Of a stretch of 59,867 nucleotides of DNA, positions 7,062-16,221 are shown piece after piece. How positions within the stretch are numbered: the first letter of the stretch is position 1; each line of letters opens with the position of its first letter. The DNA is from Parageobacillus thermantarcticus (GTDB lineage Bacteria > Bacillota > Bacilli > Bacillales > Anoxybacillaceae). The DNA lies in NCBI RefSeq assembly GCF_900111865.1, contig NZ_FOJS01000016.1, positions 1 to 59,867 of the forward strand. The letters are read 5' to 3'. The position numbers and the translations under genes are program-made. The notes beneath the pieces were generated by a model, which saw nothing but the letters and a program-made list of their open reading frames with translations, searched no databases and had not been told where the DNA came from.

Positions 7062-7961
7062 ATGTTGGAACATGAATTGAAAGATTTTCTTCATTATTTG
7101 ACGGTAGAACGAAATTTGGCGAAAAATACGGTCGTTTCTTATGAAAGAGATTTGAAAAAATACGCGCACTATTTGCGCCATGTCGAGCAAATTCAGTCGT
7201 GGAACGACGTGTCGCGTCTTCATATTATGCAATTTTTAAAGTTTTTAAAAGAAAAAGGAAACTCTCCGAAGACGATCGCGCGCCATATCGCGTCGATCCG
7301 CTCGTTTCACCAATTTCTTCTTCGTGAAAAAGTAGTGGAACAAGATCCGTCCGTGCATATCGAATCGCCGCAAATGGAGCGGACGTTGCCGAAGGTGTTG
7401 TCGCTCGAAGAAGTGGAGGCGCTTTTAGATGCGCCGAAAACGAATACGCCAATCGGCATCCGCGATAAGGCGATGATTGAATTGCTGTATGCGACGGGAA
7501 TGCGCGTTAGCGAACTTGTAAATTTGAATCTTTCCGACGTGCATTTGACGATGGGTTTTGTCCGCTGCTACGGAAAGGGAAATAAAGAAAGAATCGTTCC
7601 GGTCGGCAGCATGGCGTTGGATGCGTTAAAAGCATATTTGGAAACAGCGCGGCCAAAGTTAATAAACCCGAAAAAGCGGACAACCGATGCGTTGTTTTTA
7701 AATCATTATGGGGATCGCTTAACGCGGCAAGGGTTTTGGAAAATTTTAAAAAAACTCGCCAAAGAAGCAAACATCGAAAAAGAATTGACGCCGCACACGC
7801 TACGGCATTCGTTTGCCACACATCTGCTTGAAAACGGTGCTGATTTGCGCGCCGTACAAGAACTGCTAGGCCATGCCGATATTTCGACGACGCAAATTTA
7901 TACTCATGTAACGAAAACGCGCTTAAAAGATGTATATAAGCAATTTCACCCGCGCGCATAG
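7062..7961 (+). CDS. xerD: Tyrosine recombinase XerD
   Basis: 299 residues. With XerC it resolves chromosome dimers at dif during division. N-terminal SAM-like core-binding domain (1-90) and C-terminal catalytic domain with all active residues: Arg in ATGMRVSEL, Lys in YGKGNKER, His and Arg in [12 protein letters not shown], His in LLGHADIS, and the nucleophile Tyr in TTQIYTHV. The start at ATG 7062 uses GGGGAG; an ATG at 7047 in the same frame overlaps yqzK. XerD rather than XerC by synteny with B. subtilis ripX. Confidence 0.92.
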   Translation: MLEHELKDFLHYLTVERNLAKNTVVSYERDLKKYAHYLRHVEQIQSWNDVSRLHIMQFLKFLKEKGNSPKTIARHIASIRSFHQFLLREKVVEQDPSVHIESPQMERTLPKVLSLEEVEALLDAPKTNTPIGIRDKAMIELLYATGMRVSELVNLNLSDVHLTMGFVRCYGKGNKERIVPVGSMALDALKAYLETARPKLINPKKRTTDALFLNHYGDRLTRQGFWKILKKLAKEANIEKELTPHTLRHSFATHLLENGADLRAVQELLGHADISTTQIYTHVTKTRLKDVYKQFHPRA

Positions 7962-7978
7962 TTTCGATGGTAACACTA

Positions 7979-8004
7979 CCCGCTTATTGCTAAGCGGGTT
8001 TTTT
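7979..8004 (+). terminator. Terminator after xerD
   Basis: CCCGCTTA, loop TTGC, TAAGCGGG, then six T. Confidence 0.93.
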
Positions 8005-8028
8005 AAGTTAATTTTTGGGATTTTTTTA

Positions 8029-8077
8029 TTGATGTTGTAATGAAAACGTTTTATAATATAGTTGTCAGACTTCTGAC
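8029..8077 (+). promoter_or_regulatory. deo operon promoter with cre-like box and inverted repeat operator
   Basis: TTGATG (8029-8034), 17 bases, TATAAT (8052-8057). ATGAAAACGTTTTATA (8040-8055) lies over the spacer and -10 and fits the CcpA cre consensus except near its right end. Immediately downstream, at the expected transcription start, GTCAGACTTCTGAC (8064-8077) is a perfect inverted repeat, a good repressor site candidate. No regulator gene is adjacent. Confidence 0.6.
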
Positions 8078-8162
8078 GAGTACGATGTTTACGCGTTTTC
8101 ATCAATGTTTCGGGAATGATAAAAAGAAAGATCACGTTATGAAGACAGGAGGCATTATGATA

Positions 8163-9344
8163 ATGAGCCATACATACAAACGGGTATTTTTGATTGTGAT
8201 GGACTCCGTCGGCATTGGCGCGGCGCCAGATGCCGAAAAATATAATGATCAAGGCGCGGATACGCTTGGTCATATCGCCGAGCATCGCGGCGGGCTATGC
8301 ATGCCGAATATGGCAAAGCTCGGCTTAAGCAACATTCGCGAAATCAAAGGCATTCCAAAAGTGGAAAAGCCGCTTGCTTATTATACGAAAATGCAAGAAG
8401 CGTCTGCTGGAAAAGATACGATGACAGGGCACTGGGAAATTATGGGGCTTTGTATTGATAAACCGTTTCGCGTGTTTCCAAACGGATTTCCAAAAGAGCT
8501 GATCGACGAATTAGAAAAACGAACGGGCCGAAAAGTCATTGGCAACAAGCCGGCAAGCGGTACGGCGATTATTGAGGAACTTGGCAAAGAACATATGGAA
8601 ACAGGGGCGATCATTGTTTATACTTCGGCCGATTCCGTGTTGCAAATTGCCGCTCATGAAGAAATTGTGCCTCTTGAGGAGCTGTACCGTATTTGCCAAA
8701 TCGCCCGCGAATTGACGCTTGATGAAAAATATATGGTTGGCCGCGTCATCGCGCGCCCGTTCATTGGCACGCCGGGCAATTTCCAACGTACGGCGAACCG
8801 GCATGACTATGCGTTAAAACCGTTTGGTCGCACGGTAATGAACGAATTGAAAGACGCTGGATATGAAGTGATCGCGATCGGAAAAATTTCCGATATTTAC
8901 GATAACGAAGGAGTTACAAAATCGCTGCGGACAAAATCGAATATGGACGGAATGGATAAGTTGGTAGACACGCTGAAAATGGACTTTACGGGGCTAAGCT
9001 TTGTCAATCTCGTTGACTTTGACGCGATGTACGGGCATCGCCGCGACCCAAAAGGATATGGGGACGCGCTTGAGGAGTTTGACGCCCGTCTTTCCGACGT
9101 ATTTCCGCTTTTGAAAAATGACGATTTGCTTATCATTACGGCGGACCATGGAAACGACCCGGTTCATCACGGTACGGACCATACGCGCGAATACGTGCCG
9201 CTGCTTGTCTATAGTCCAAGCATGAGCGGCGGGAAAGAACTGCCGCTTCGCGAAACATTTGCCGATGTCGGCGCGACGATCGCCGATAATTTCCATGTGA
9301 AGATGCCACCGCACGGAACAAGCTTTTTAGCCGATTTGAAATAG
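8163..9344 (+). CDS. deoB: Phosphopentomutase DeoB
   Basis: 393 residues. Interconverts (deoxy)ribose 1-phosphate and 5-phosphate, linking nucleoside breakdown to central metabolism. Alkaline phosphatase fold with metal ligands in [12 protein letters not shown] near the start and ITADHGNDP and HGTDHTRE near the end; the KDTMTGHWE segment with the phosphorylated Thr is present. The start is ATG 8163 or 8157: AGGAGG (8147-8152) is ten and four bases away respectively, and the alignment starting [10 protein letters not shown] favours 8163. First gene of the operon with punA and pdp. Confidence 0.93.
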   Translation: MSHTYKRVFLIVMDSVGIGAAPDAEKYNDQGADTLGHIAEHRGGLCMPNMAKLGLSNIREIKGIPKVEKPLAYYTKMQEASAGKDTMTGHWEIMGLCIDKPFRVFPNGFPKELIDELEKRTGRKVIGNKPASGTAIIEELGKEHMETGAIIVYTSADSVLQIAAHEEIVPLEELYRICQIARELTLDEKYMVGRVIARPFIGTPGNFQRTANRHDYALKPFGRTVMNELKDAGYEVIAIGKISDIYDNEGVTKSLRTKSNMDGMDKLVDTLKMDFTGLSFVNLVDFDAMYGHRRDPKGYGDALEEFDARLSDVFPLLKNDDLLIITADHGNDPVHHGTDHTREYVPLLVYSPSMSGGKELPLRETFADVGATIADNFHVKMPPHGTSFLADLK

Positions 9345-9356
9345 GGGGATCAAATC

Positions 9357-10190
9357 ATGAATAAACAGGCGATAGAAAAAGCAGCTCGTTATTTGCAGGA
9401 AAAATTTCCGACACCTCCTCGCATCGGTTTAATCCTTGGTTCGGGCCTTGGCGTTCTTGCCGATGAAATGGAACAGGCGGTGAAAATTCCGTACGAGCAA
9501 ATTCCAGGGTTTCCCGTGTCCACGGTGGAAGGGCATGCAGGCAGGCTCGTTTACGGCCAGCTTGAAGGAGCGACCGTTGTCGCCATGCAAGGCCGTTTTC
9601 ATTATTACGAAGGGTACCGCTTGGATCAGGTGACATTCCCGGTCCGCGTCATGAAAGCGATTGGCGTTAAAGAGCTGATCGTAACAAACGCGGCAGGAGG
9701 TGTGAATAAACGTTTTCAACCGGGAGATTTAATGATTATTACGGACCATATCAATAATATGGGAGTCAACCCGTTAATCGGTCCGAATGATCCCGAACTT
9801 GGCGTCCGCTTCCCGGATATGACGGAAGCGTATAGCAGACGTTTGCGCGAGCTAGCGAAACAGGTGGCGAAACAGCTCGATATTCCGGTTCAAGAAGGAG
9901 TGTATGTCGCCAATAGCGGACCTTCATACGAAACACCGGCGGAAATCCGCATGATTCGCGCGATTGGCGGCGATGCGGTCGGCATGTCGACAGTGCCGGA
10001 AGTGATTGTCGCACGCCATGCCCAAATGGAAGTATTAGGTATTTCTTGCATTTCCAATATGGCGGCGGGGATTTCCAATCAGCCGCTTACGCATGATGAA
10101 GTGATCGAAACGACGGAAAAAGCAAAAGCAAACTTTTTGCGGCTAGTCAAAGCGATTGTCGCCGAAATGGCGAAAAATGAAAAAAGGTGA
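9357..10190 (+). CDS. punA: Purine nucleoside phosphorylase, trimeric type
   Basis: 277 residues. Splits guanosine and inosine type nucleosides with phosphate into base and ribose 1-phosphate, which DeoB then uses. Motifs: GLILGSGLG phosphate loop, [18 protein letters not shown], and the base-binding stretch [12 protein letters not shown] to [14 protein letters not shown]. The family's Glu and Asn contacts are visible. GGGGGATCAAATC precedes ATG 9357. Called pupG or punA in B. subtilis and also next to deoB there. Confidence 0.93.
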   Translation: MNKQAIEKAARYLQEKFPTPPRIGLILGSGLGVLADEMEQAVKIPYEQIPGFPVSTVEGHAGRLVYGQLEGATVVAMQGRFHYYEGYRLDQVTFPVRVMKAIGVKELIVTNAAGGVNKRFQPGDLMIITDHINNMGVNPLIGPNDPELGVRFPDMTEAYSRRLRELAKQVAKQLDIPVQEGVYVANSGPSYETPAEIRMIRAIGGDAVGMSTVPEVIVARHAQMEVLGISCISNMAAGISNQPLTHDEVIETTEKAKANFLRLVKAIVAEMAKNEKR

Positions 10191-10195
10191 TGCGC

Positions 10196-11497
10196 ATGAG
10201 AATGGTCGATTTAATTGCAAAAAAGCGGGACGGCCGCGCGCTTACGAACGAGGAAATTGAATTTATTGTTCGCGGCTACACGAATGGGGACATTCCCGAT
10301 TATCAAATGAGCGCGTTCGCGATGGCGGTGTTTTTCCGCGGCATGACGGAAGAAGAAACGGCGGCGTTGACGATGGCGATGGCCCGCTCCGGAGATGTTA
10401 TCGATTTATCGAAAATCGAAGGAATTAAAGTTGACAAGCATTCAACGGGCGGCGTCGGCGATACGACGACGCTTGTGTTAGGTCCGCTCGTCGCTTCCGT
10501 CGGCGTGCCTGTCGCGAAAATGTCAGGGAGGGGGCTCGGCCATACCGGCGGGACGATTGATAAACTAGAATCGGTTCCAGGGTTTCATGTGGAAATCGAT
10601 AACGATCAATTCATTGAGCTTGTCAATAAAAACAAAATCGCGATTATCGGACAGACCGGCAATTTAACGCCTGCTGATAAAAAGCTGTACGCGCTCCGTG
10701 ACGTCACGGCGACGGTAGACAGCATTCCGCTCATCGCTTCGTCGATTATGAGCAAAAAAATTGCCGCTGGCGCCGACGCGATTGTGTTAGATGTGAAAAC
10801 AGGCTCCGGCGCGTTTATGAAAGATTTCGAAGGAGCGAAGCGGCTCGCAACAGCGATGGTCGAAATCGGCAAGCGCGTCGGCCGGAAAACGATGGCGGTG
10901 ATTTCCGACATGAGCCAGCCGCTCGGATATGCGGTCGGCAACGCGCTCGAAGTGAAAGAAGCGATCGATACGCTCAAAGGAAGAGGTCCAGAAGATTTGC
11001 AAGAACTATGTTTGACGCTTGGAAGCTACATGGTATATTTGGCGGAAAAAGCGCCTTCATTAGACGAAGCGCGCGCATTGCTGGAAACGTCGATTCAAGA
11101 AGGAAAAGCGCTAGAAACGTTTAAAGTGTTTCTCAACGCGCAAGGCGGCGACGCATCGGTTGTCGATGATCCAACGAAACTGCCGCAAGCGAAATACCAA
11201 TGGGAGCTTGAGGCGCCGGAAGATGGGTATGTCGCGGAAATTGTCGCCGACGAAGTCGGAACGGCGGCGATGCTGCTTGGAGCGGGACGGGCGACAAAAG
11301 AAGCGACGATCGATCTTTCTGTCGGCCTCGTTTTGCATAAAAAGGTCGGCGATCTGGTGAAAAAAGGGGAATCGCTTGTTACGATTTACAGCAATACGGA
11401 AAATGTTGAAGAAGTCAAACAAAAGCTCGCCAGAAGCATCCGCATCTCCCAAGTTCCTGTTGCCAAACCGACGCTTATATACGAAACGATTTCATAA
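10196..11497 (+). CDS. pdp: Pyrimidine-nucleoside phosphorylase
   Basis: 433 residues. Phosphorolysis of uridine and thymidine. Start at ATG 10196 gives [13 protein letters not shown], the N-terminus I remember for the G. stearothermophilus enzyme, with AGGTG at spacing eight. Signature [19 protein letters not shown] (about 80-98), phosphate-binding KHSTGGVGD, and a C-terminal barrel-sandwich domain. In B. subtilis pdp sits with dra-nupC; here it completes a deoB-punA-pdp operon covering both purine and pyrimidine nucleosides. Confidence 0.94.
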   Translation: MRMVDLIAKKRDGRALTNEEIEFIVRGYTNGDIPDYQMSAFAMAVFFRGMTEEETAALTMAMARSGDVIDLSKIEGIKVDKHSTGGVGDTTTLVLGPLVASVGVPVAKMSGRGLGHTGGTIDKLESVPGFHVEIDNDQFIELVNKNKIAIIGQTGNLTPADKKLYALRDVTATVDSIPLIASSIMSKKIAAGADAIVLDVKTGSGAFMKDFEGAKRLATAMVEIGKRVGRKTMAVISDMSQPLGYAVGNALEVKEAIDTLKGRGPEDLQELCLTLGSYMVYLAEKAPSLDEARALLETSIQEGKALETFKVFLNAQGGDASVVDDPTKLPQAKYQWELEAPEDGYVAEIVADEVGTAAMLLGAGRATKEATIDLSVGLVLHKKVGDLVKKGESLVTIYSNTENVEEVKQKLARSIRISQVPVAKPTLIYETIS

Positions 11498-11566
11498 AAA
11501 GAGACTGATTCAAACGGTTATTTGACGACAAACGGAATAGCGATCTTCGTATATATGGTAACAGAG

Positions 11567-11604
11567 AAGGGTGTCCTATTATTTTGGGACACCCTCATTT
11601 TTTA
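11567..11604 (+). terminator. Terminator after the deo operon
   Basis: AGGGTGTCC, loop TATTATTTT, GGGACACCCT, then T-rich sequence. Confidence 0.9.
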
Positions 11605-11638
11605 TGGGCAAAATCTATGGAAATTCGTTGTTGATACT

Positions 11639-11667
11639 GTATAAAAATATCTCATTTGGAAAAAATG
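11639..11667 (+). promoter_or_regulatory. SigF-type promoter for dacF
   Basis: GTATA (11639-11643), 14 bases, GGAAAAAATG (11658-11667), fitting the forespore SigF consensus at nearly every position, 29 bases before the dacF start. dacF is SigF-dependent in B. subtilis. Confidence 0.65.
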
Positions 11668-11695
11668 GCATGTATAAAGAATGGAGGTTTGGGAG

Positions 11696-12877
11696 ATGAA
11701 GAAGTTATTGATTCGTTTACTCCTTTTTTCATCTGTTTGTCTGTTGTCAATTTCTATAAACGTTCATGCGGAAGAAAAAAAGCCAAAAACGCGCGGGATG
11801 GAACTTGCCGATGAGGCAAAGTCCGCCATTTTAATTGAGCGTGATACCGGGGCTGTCCTGTATGAAAAAAACGCTCATGAAAAGCTGCCGCCGGCCAGCA
11901 TGACGAAAATCATGACAATGCTTCTCATTATGGAGGCGATCGATAAAGGAGAACTTTCTTATAAGGAAAAAGTACGGGCGAGCGAGTACGCTGCATCGAT
12001 GGGCGGATCGCAAATCTTTTTGGAGCCTGGTGAAGAAATGACGGTCGATGAACTATTGCGCGGCATCGCGATCGGTTCGGGCAATGACGCGTCAGTTGCT
12101 ATGGCGGAGCGGATCGCCGGATCGGAAGAAGCTTTTGTCGAGATGATGAATAAAAAAGCGAAGGAACTTGGTTTGAAAAACACTTCGTTTCAAAACGCGA
12201 CAGGACTTCCTGCCGAAGGGCATTATAGCAGCGCGCATGATATGGCGATGATGGCGCGTGAACTGCTAAAATACGAGGATATTACAAAATATACGGGTAA
12301 ATACGAGGATTATTTGCGAGAAAACACCGATAAAAAATTTTGGCTTGTGAATACGAATCGACTCGTTAAATTTTATCCCGGGGTGGACGGATTAAAAACC
12401 GGATTTACAAGCGAAGCGAAATATTGCTTAACAGCGACGGCGAAAAAGAACGGAATGCGCGTCATTGCCGTCGTATTCGGAGCGCCGACGCCAAAGGAAC
12501 GAAACGCGCAAATTACAAGGATGCTCGATTATGCGTTCAGTCAATATAAAACACATCCAGTCTATAAACGGAACGAAGTTGTCGCTCATGTCAATGTAAG
12601 CAAAGGAAAGAAAAAAGCGATTGCGCTTGTTACCTCTGAGCCAATCTCCGTATTGACGAAAAAAGGGCAATCGATTGACCAAATCGAAAAAGTGATGAAA
12701 GTGAAAGAAAACGTCAAAGCGCCAATTAAAAAAGGAGAAGAACTTGGCGTCTTGGTTTTGAAGCAAGATGGAAAAGAATTGCTGCGGAGTCCAATCGTCG
12801 CGAAAGAAAATGTGGCAGAAGCAAGCTGGTGGGACTTGTTTAAGCGGACGTTGCAAAATTTTACGAAATCTGCATAA
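11696..12877 (+). CDS. dacF: D-alanyl-D-alanine carboxypeptidase DacF
   Basis: 393 residues, a penicillin-binding protein that removes the terminal D-Ala of peptidoglycan stem peptides and so lowers spore cortex cross-linking. Cleavable signal peptide (1-25, ending VHA). Catalytic motifs SxxK in PASMTKIM (about residue 67), SGN in IGSGNDAS and KTG in DGLKTGFTSEA. The C-terminal domain and amphipathic end (WWDLFKRTLQNF) anchor it to the membrane. ATG 11696 uses GGAGG upstream. No terminator is evident before spoIIAA, so read-through as in B. subtilis is possible. Confidence 0.93.
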   Translation: MKKLLIRLLLFSSVCLLSISINVHAEEKKPKTRGMELADEAKSAILIERDTGAVLYEKNAHEKLPPASMTKIMTMLLIMEAIDKGELSYKEKVRASEYAASMGGSQIFLEPGEEMTVDELLRGIAIGSGNDASVAMAERIAGSEEAFVEMMNKKAKELGLKNTSFQNATGLPAEGHYSSAHDMAMMARELLKYEDITKYTGKYEDYLRENTDKKFWLVNTNRLVKFYPGVDGLKTGFTSEAKYCLTATAKKNGMRVIAVVFGAPTPKERNAQITRMLDYAFSQYKTHPVYKRNEVVAHVNVSKGKKKAIALVTSEPISVLTKKGQSIDQIEKVMKVKENVKAPIKKGEELGVLVLKQDGKELLRSPIVAKENVAEASWWDLFKRTLQNFTKSA

Positions 12878-12940
12878 ACATGTCAGCTTTTGCAATGTGC
12901 TTTTCTACTTTTAGCGAATCGCCACTAGTTTTGTCATCAG

Positions 12941-12970
12941 GCAGGATTTCCGGCGCATTGTAGCGAAACT
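12941..12970 (+). promoter_or_regulatory. SigH-type promoter for the spoIIA operon
   Basis: GCAGGATTT (12941-12949), 12 bases, AGCGAAACT (12962-12970), close to the SigH consensus. Weak Spo0A-like boxes (TGTCATC at 12932-12938, TGTCAGC at 12884-12890) lie upstream. The B. subtilis operon is SigH and Spo0A dependent. Confidence 0.6.
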
Positions 12971-13007
12971 TCTCCCTAATCCGAAATGAACAAGGGGGAA
13001 AAACGCA

Positions 13008-13358
13008 GTGAGTCTGATGATGGACTTTGAAGTAAAACAGGATGTATTGATCATCCGGCTTTCCGGAGAACTTGATCATCATACCGCCGAAGAGCTCCGA
13101 GAAAAAGTGACGGATGTGCTGGAAAAAGAAGCGATTCGCCACATTGTGCTCAATTTAGAACATTTGACGTTTATGGATAGTTCCGGGCTTGGCGTCATTT
13201 TAGGTCGCTACAAACAAATTAAAAACCTCGGCGGGGAAATGATCGTATGTTCGATTTCGCCGACGGTGAAACGGTTGTTTGACATGTCGGGGTTATTTAA
13301 AATCATCCGTTTAGAAAACGATGAACAATTCGCGCTGAAGACATTGGGGGTGGCATGA
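13008..13358 (+). CDS. spoIIAA: Anti-anti-sigma factor SpoIIAA
   Basis: 116 residues, STAS domain. Unphosphorylated SpoIIAA attacks the SpoIIAB-SigF complex and frees SigF in the forespore. The phosphorylated serine lies in [15 protein letters not shown] (first Ser of the pair, about residue 58). GTG 13008 follows AAGGGGGAAAAACGCA. Its stop overlaps the spoIIAB start. Very close to the B. subtilis protein throughout. Confidence 0.96.
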   Translation: MSLMMDFEVKQDVLIIRLSGELDHHTAEELREKVTDVLEKEAIRHIVLNLEHLTFMDSSGLGVILGRYKQIKNLGGEMIVCSISPTVKRLFDMSGLFKIIRLENDEQFALKTLGVA

Positions 13359-13798
13359 TGCGAAACGAAATGCACCTCCAATTTTCCGCGCTTAGCCAAA
13401 ATGAATCGTTTGCTCGTGTAGCGGTTGCTGCATTCGTGGCGCAGCTTGATCCGACAATGGATGAATTAACGGAAATTAAAACCGTTGTCTCTGAAGCGGT
13501 AACGAACGCGATTATTCACGGATATAATAACGACCCAAGCGGAATCGTATACATTTCTGTCGTGATTGAAGACGGAGTCGTCCATTTAACGATTAAAGAC
13601 GAGGGAGTCGGTATTGCCAATATTGAAGAGGCACGCCAACCATTGTTTACAACGAAACCAGAGTTGGAGCGATCTGGAATGGGTTTCACCATCATGGAAA
13701 ATTTTATGGATGAAGTCGTTGTCCAGTCGGAAGTGAACAAAGGGACAACCGTTTATTTAAAGAAATATATAACGAAAAGCAAAGCGTTATGTAACTAA
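13358..13798 (+). CDS. spoIIAB: Anti-sigma F factor and serine kinase SpoIIAB
   Basis: 146 residues, GHKL-type ATPase. Binds SigF and also phosphorylates SpoIIAA. The N box ([11 protein letters not shown]), G1 (DEGVGIA) and G2 ([10 protein letters not shown]) are intact. ATG 13358 is favoured over ATG 13355, since it gives MRNEMHLQF, the N-terminus of the crystallised G. stearothermophilus protein as I recall it. Translationally coupled to spoIIAA. Confidence 0.96.
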   Translation: MRNEMHLQFSALSQNESFARVAVAAFVAQLDPTMDELTEIKTVVSEAVTNAIIHGYNNDPSGIVYISVVIEDGVVHLTIKDEGVGIANIEEARQPLFTTKPELERSGMGFTIMENFMDEVVVQSEVNKGTTVYLKKYITKSKALCN

Positions 13799-13811
13799 GG
13801 GAGACATGCCT

Positions 13812-14564
13812 ATGGATGTCGATGTCAAGCGAGATCAGACGCCGATAAAAGATCATGAGATGAAGGATCTTATTCGCCGCAGCCAAGAAGGAGACCAACA
13901 GGCGCGCGATGAAATTATCAAAAAAAATATGCGCCTCGTTTGGTCGGTCGTCCAGCGCTTTTTAAACCGCGGCTACGAGCCGGACGATTTATTTCAGATT
14001 GGTTGCATCGGCTTGCTCAAGTCTGTGGATAAGTTTGATTTATCGTATGATGTGAAGTTTTCCACGTATGCGGTGCCGATGATTATCGGCGAAATTCAGC
14101 GGTTTATTCGCGATGACGGCACGGTGAAAGTGAGCCGTTCCTTAAAAGAAATGGGCAATAAAATCCGGAAAGCGAGAGACGAGCTTTCGAAAAAACATGG
14201 ACGGGCGCCAACGGTGACGGAAATCGCTGATTATTTAGAGATTTCTCCAGAAGAGGTCGTGCTTGCTCAGGAAGCCGTTCGTTCCCCGGCTTCCATTCAC
14301 GAGACGGTGTACGAAAACGACGGCGACCCGATCACGCTTCTCGATCAAATTGCTGATGCCGACGAAGCATCATGGTTTGATAAAATCGCGTTAAAAAAAG
14401 CGATTGAGGAGCTGGATGACCGGGAACGGCTCATCGTATATTTGCGTTATTACAAAGACCAAACCCAATCGGAAGTGGCATCTAGATTAGGCATCTCTCA
14501 AGTTCAAGTATCCCGTCTTGAAAAAAAAATTTTACAGCAAATAAAGGAAAGAATGGATGGGTAG
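13812..14564 (+). CDS. sigF: Forespore sigma factor SigF
   Basis: 250 residues, group 3 sigma-70. Region 2 carries the core-binding DDLFQIGCIGLLKSVDKFD and the -10 recognition helix FSTYAVPMIIGEIQRF. Region 3 follows (KVSRSLKEMG), then region 4 with the helix-turn-helix SEVASRLGISQVQVSRLEK. Start at ATG 13812 places AAGGGAGA at proper spacing; ATG 13806 is only two bases from it. Third gene of spoIIA, ending in a terminator that begins inside its own last codons. Confidence 0.95.
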   Translation: MDVDVKRDQTPIKDHEMKDLIRRSQEGDQQARDEIIKKNMRLVWSVVQRFLNRGYEPDDLFQIGCIGLLKSVDKFDLSYDVKFSTYAVPMIIGEIQRFIRDDGTVKVSRSLKEMGNKIRKARDELSKKHGRAPTVTEIADYLEISPEEVVLAQEAVRSPASIHETVYENDGDPITLLDQIADADEASWFDKIALKKAIEELDDRERLIVYLRYYKDQTQSEVASRLGISQVQVSRLEKKILQQIKERMDG

Positions 14565-14580
14565 GCATCCATTCTTTTTT
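14551..14580 (+). terminator. Terminator at the sigF end
   Basis: GAATGGATG, loop GGTAGG containing the stop, CATCCATTC, then six T. Confidence 0.92.
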
Positions 14581-14614
14581 ATTTTTATGAAATTGATGGT
14601 AAATATCGTATGAT

Positions 14615-14644
14615 TGCATGATCCTTTTTTTTCCCAACATACTA
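14615..14644 (+). promoter_or_regulatory. SigG-type promoter for the spoVA operon
   Basis: TGCATG (14615-14620), 17 bases, CATACTA (14638-14644), an almost exact forespore SigG promoter, about 64 bases before spoVAA. spoVA is a SigG operon in B. subtilis. Confidence 0.72.
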
Positions 14645-14707
14645 AATAAAGAAAAGCGAAGAGCGAGTGAAAATACATAAAAAACTATAAGTTAAGGTGT
14701 GAGGCAG

Positions 14708-15331
14708 ATGGAAAAAACCGTCTTTGTTAAGCTACGGCATCGCGTTCAAGTAAAGCCGGAAGCAGTTGTTACGATTGGCGATGTGGCACAAATCATCGCA
14801 AATGATCTTAACATAGCGGAGCAGTTAAAAGCAGTCCCGCTATATAAAATTCAACCGAGCGATAAAAATATCGTCATTATTGATGTAATGAAAGTCGTTC
14901 GCGCCATGACGGAAAGAGATGACGCGTTAGACGTGCAGGTGATTGGGCCAGCGCAAACGATTGTTGAAGTCGTTGAGCAAAAGCGGCGTTTTTCCACTGC
15001 TTATTTTCTGCTTATATGGCTATTGCTTTTCGTCGGATCGGCAATGGCCATTATGAATTTTCATGAAGATGTCAGCATGCAAGAAGTACATCAACATCTT
15101 TATGAGATGATTACCGGGAAAAAAATCGCGAAGCCGTTGCTGCTGCAAATCCCTTATTCACTCGGATTAGGCATCGGCATGATTTTATTTTTTAATCATG
15201 TGTTCCGCAAGCGAATTAACGAAGAGCCAAGCCCTTTGGAAGTCGAAATGTTTAATTATCAACAATCGCTAGATCAATACGTCATTTTATATGAAAACAA
15301 AGAAAGTATGAGAAAAATTGACGACGATTGA
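14708..15331 (+). CDS. spoVAA: Stage V sporulation protein AA
   Basis: 207 residues. Component of the SpoVA complex that moves dipicolinic acid into the forespore and out at germination. A soluble N-terminal half (1-95) is followed by two membrane helices (about 98-118 and 155-175) and a polar tail. ATG 14708 is chosen; GTG at 14699 in frame has no ribosome site. First gene of the operon, directly behind a SigG promoter. The next start lies one base after its stop. Confidence 0.9.
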   Translation: MEKTVFVKLRHRVQVKPEAVVTIGDVAQIIANDLNIAEQLKAVPLYKIQPSDKNIVIIDVMKVVRAMTERDDALDVQVIGPAQTIVEVVEQKRRFSTAYFLLIWLLLFVGSAMAIMNFHEDVSMQEVHQHLYEMITGKKIAKPLLLQIPYSLGLGIGMILFFNHVFRKRINEEPSPLEVEMFNYQQSLDQYVILYENKESMRKIDDD

Positions 15332-15332
15332 A

Positions 15333-15749
15333 ATGTTGACCGTTATATTCATCGGCTTCGCGGGAGGGCTGGCTGTCGGAACAGGGTTTGTGGCGTTTTT
15401 AGTCGTTCTTGGCATCATTCCCCGCTTGACGCAATTAACGAAAACAACGGAGCGGATCCATGCATATGAATGGAGCGCGGTAGCCGGCGCGGTGGCGGGG
15501 GGATGGATGAGCCTGCGCCATACTGTTTTCTATATATCAAAATATTGGCTAATTCCGCTCGGATTGCTGCATGGAGTATTTATCGGAATGCTTGCCGCCG
15601 CGCTGACGGAAGTGCTTAACGTATGGCCGATTTTAGCAAAACGCATCGGCGTTGCCGACAAAATCGTCATTTTATTAATGGCGATCGCATTTGGAAAAAT
15701 AGTCGGCTCGCTATTTCACTGGATCTATTTTGCCGATTACTTACGATAA
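15333..15749 (+). CDS. spoVAB: Stage V sporulation protein AB
   Basis: 138 residues from ATG 15333, with four predicted membrane helices; conserved GFVAFLVVLGIIPRL near residues 17-31. Integral member of the SpoVA channel. An in-frame TTG at 15318 overlapping spoVAA is an alternative start (143 residues). ATG is preferred because the alignment with B. subtilis SpoVAB begins near it and the spacing to the spoVAA stop suits coupling. Confidence 0.88.
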   Translation: MLTVIFIGFAGGLAVGTGFVAFLVVLGIIPRLTQLTKTTERIHAYEWSAVAGAVAGGWMSLRHTVFYISKYWLIPLGLLHGVFIGMLAAALTEVLNVWPILAKRIGVADKIVILLMAIAFGKIVGSLFHWIYFADYLR

Positions 15750-15762
15750 GGGGGAAGAACCG

Positions 15763-16200
15763 ATGAGTTTAAAAGCAAATTATCTTCAGGCGGTGAAAGC
15801 GTTTCAGCCTAAGCCGCCATATGTTTTTAACAGCTTGAAAGCATTTGTCGTCGGCGGCGCGCTTTGCGCGGTTGCGGAGTTATTCGCCAATTCGTACATC
15901 CGTTTCTTTTCTATGCCGTTGCTTTCTGCGCAGCAGCTAGCGGTGATGACAATGATGTTTTTGGCGGTTGTTCTCACGGGAGTAGGAAAGTATGACGATT
16001 TTAGCCAATTTGCCGGCGCGGGCGCAACGATGACGCTGACCGGCTTTGCGAATGCGTTGGCAAGCGCCGCGCTCGAGCATCGAAGTGAAGGATGGACAGC
16101 AGGGGTCGCCAGCCAAATGTTTAAAGCGGGCGGTGTGGCGATCGTTTATGGCGTTGTCGCTGCTTATTTGCTTGGCATTTTATATTACATTACGTCTTAA
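15763..16200 (+). CDS. spoVAC: Stage V sporulation protein AC
   Basis: 145 residues, about four membrane helices. SpoVAC is reported to act as a mechanosensitive channel in the spore inner membrane. It is homologous to SpoVAEB, and both carry the VGGALCA helix start (here about residues 28-34). GGGGGAAGAACCG precedes ATG 15763. The hydrophobic FAGAGATMTLTGFANALA stretch is typical. Confidence 0.92.
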   Translation: MSLKANYLQAVKAFQPKPPYVFNSLKAFVVGGALCAVAELFANSYIRFFSMPLLSAQQLAVMTMMFLAVVLTGVGKYDDFSQFAGAGATMTLTGFANALASAALEHRSEGWTAGVASQMFKAGGVAIVYGVVAAYLLGILYYITS

Positions 16201-16221
16201 GCGGAGAAAGAGGGATGGTGG

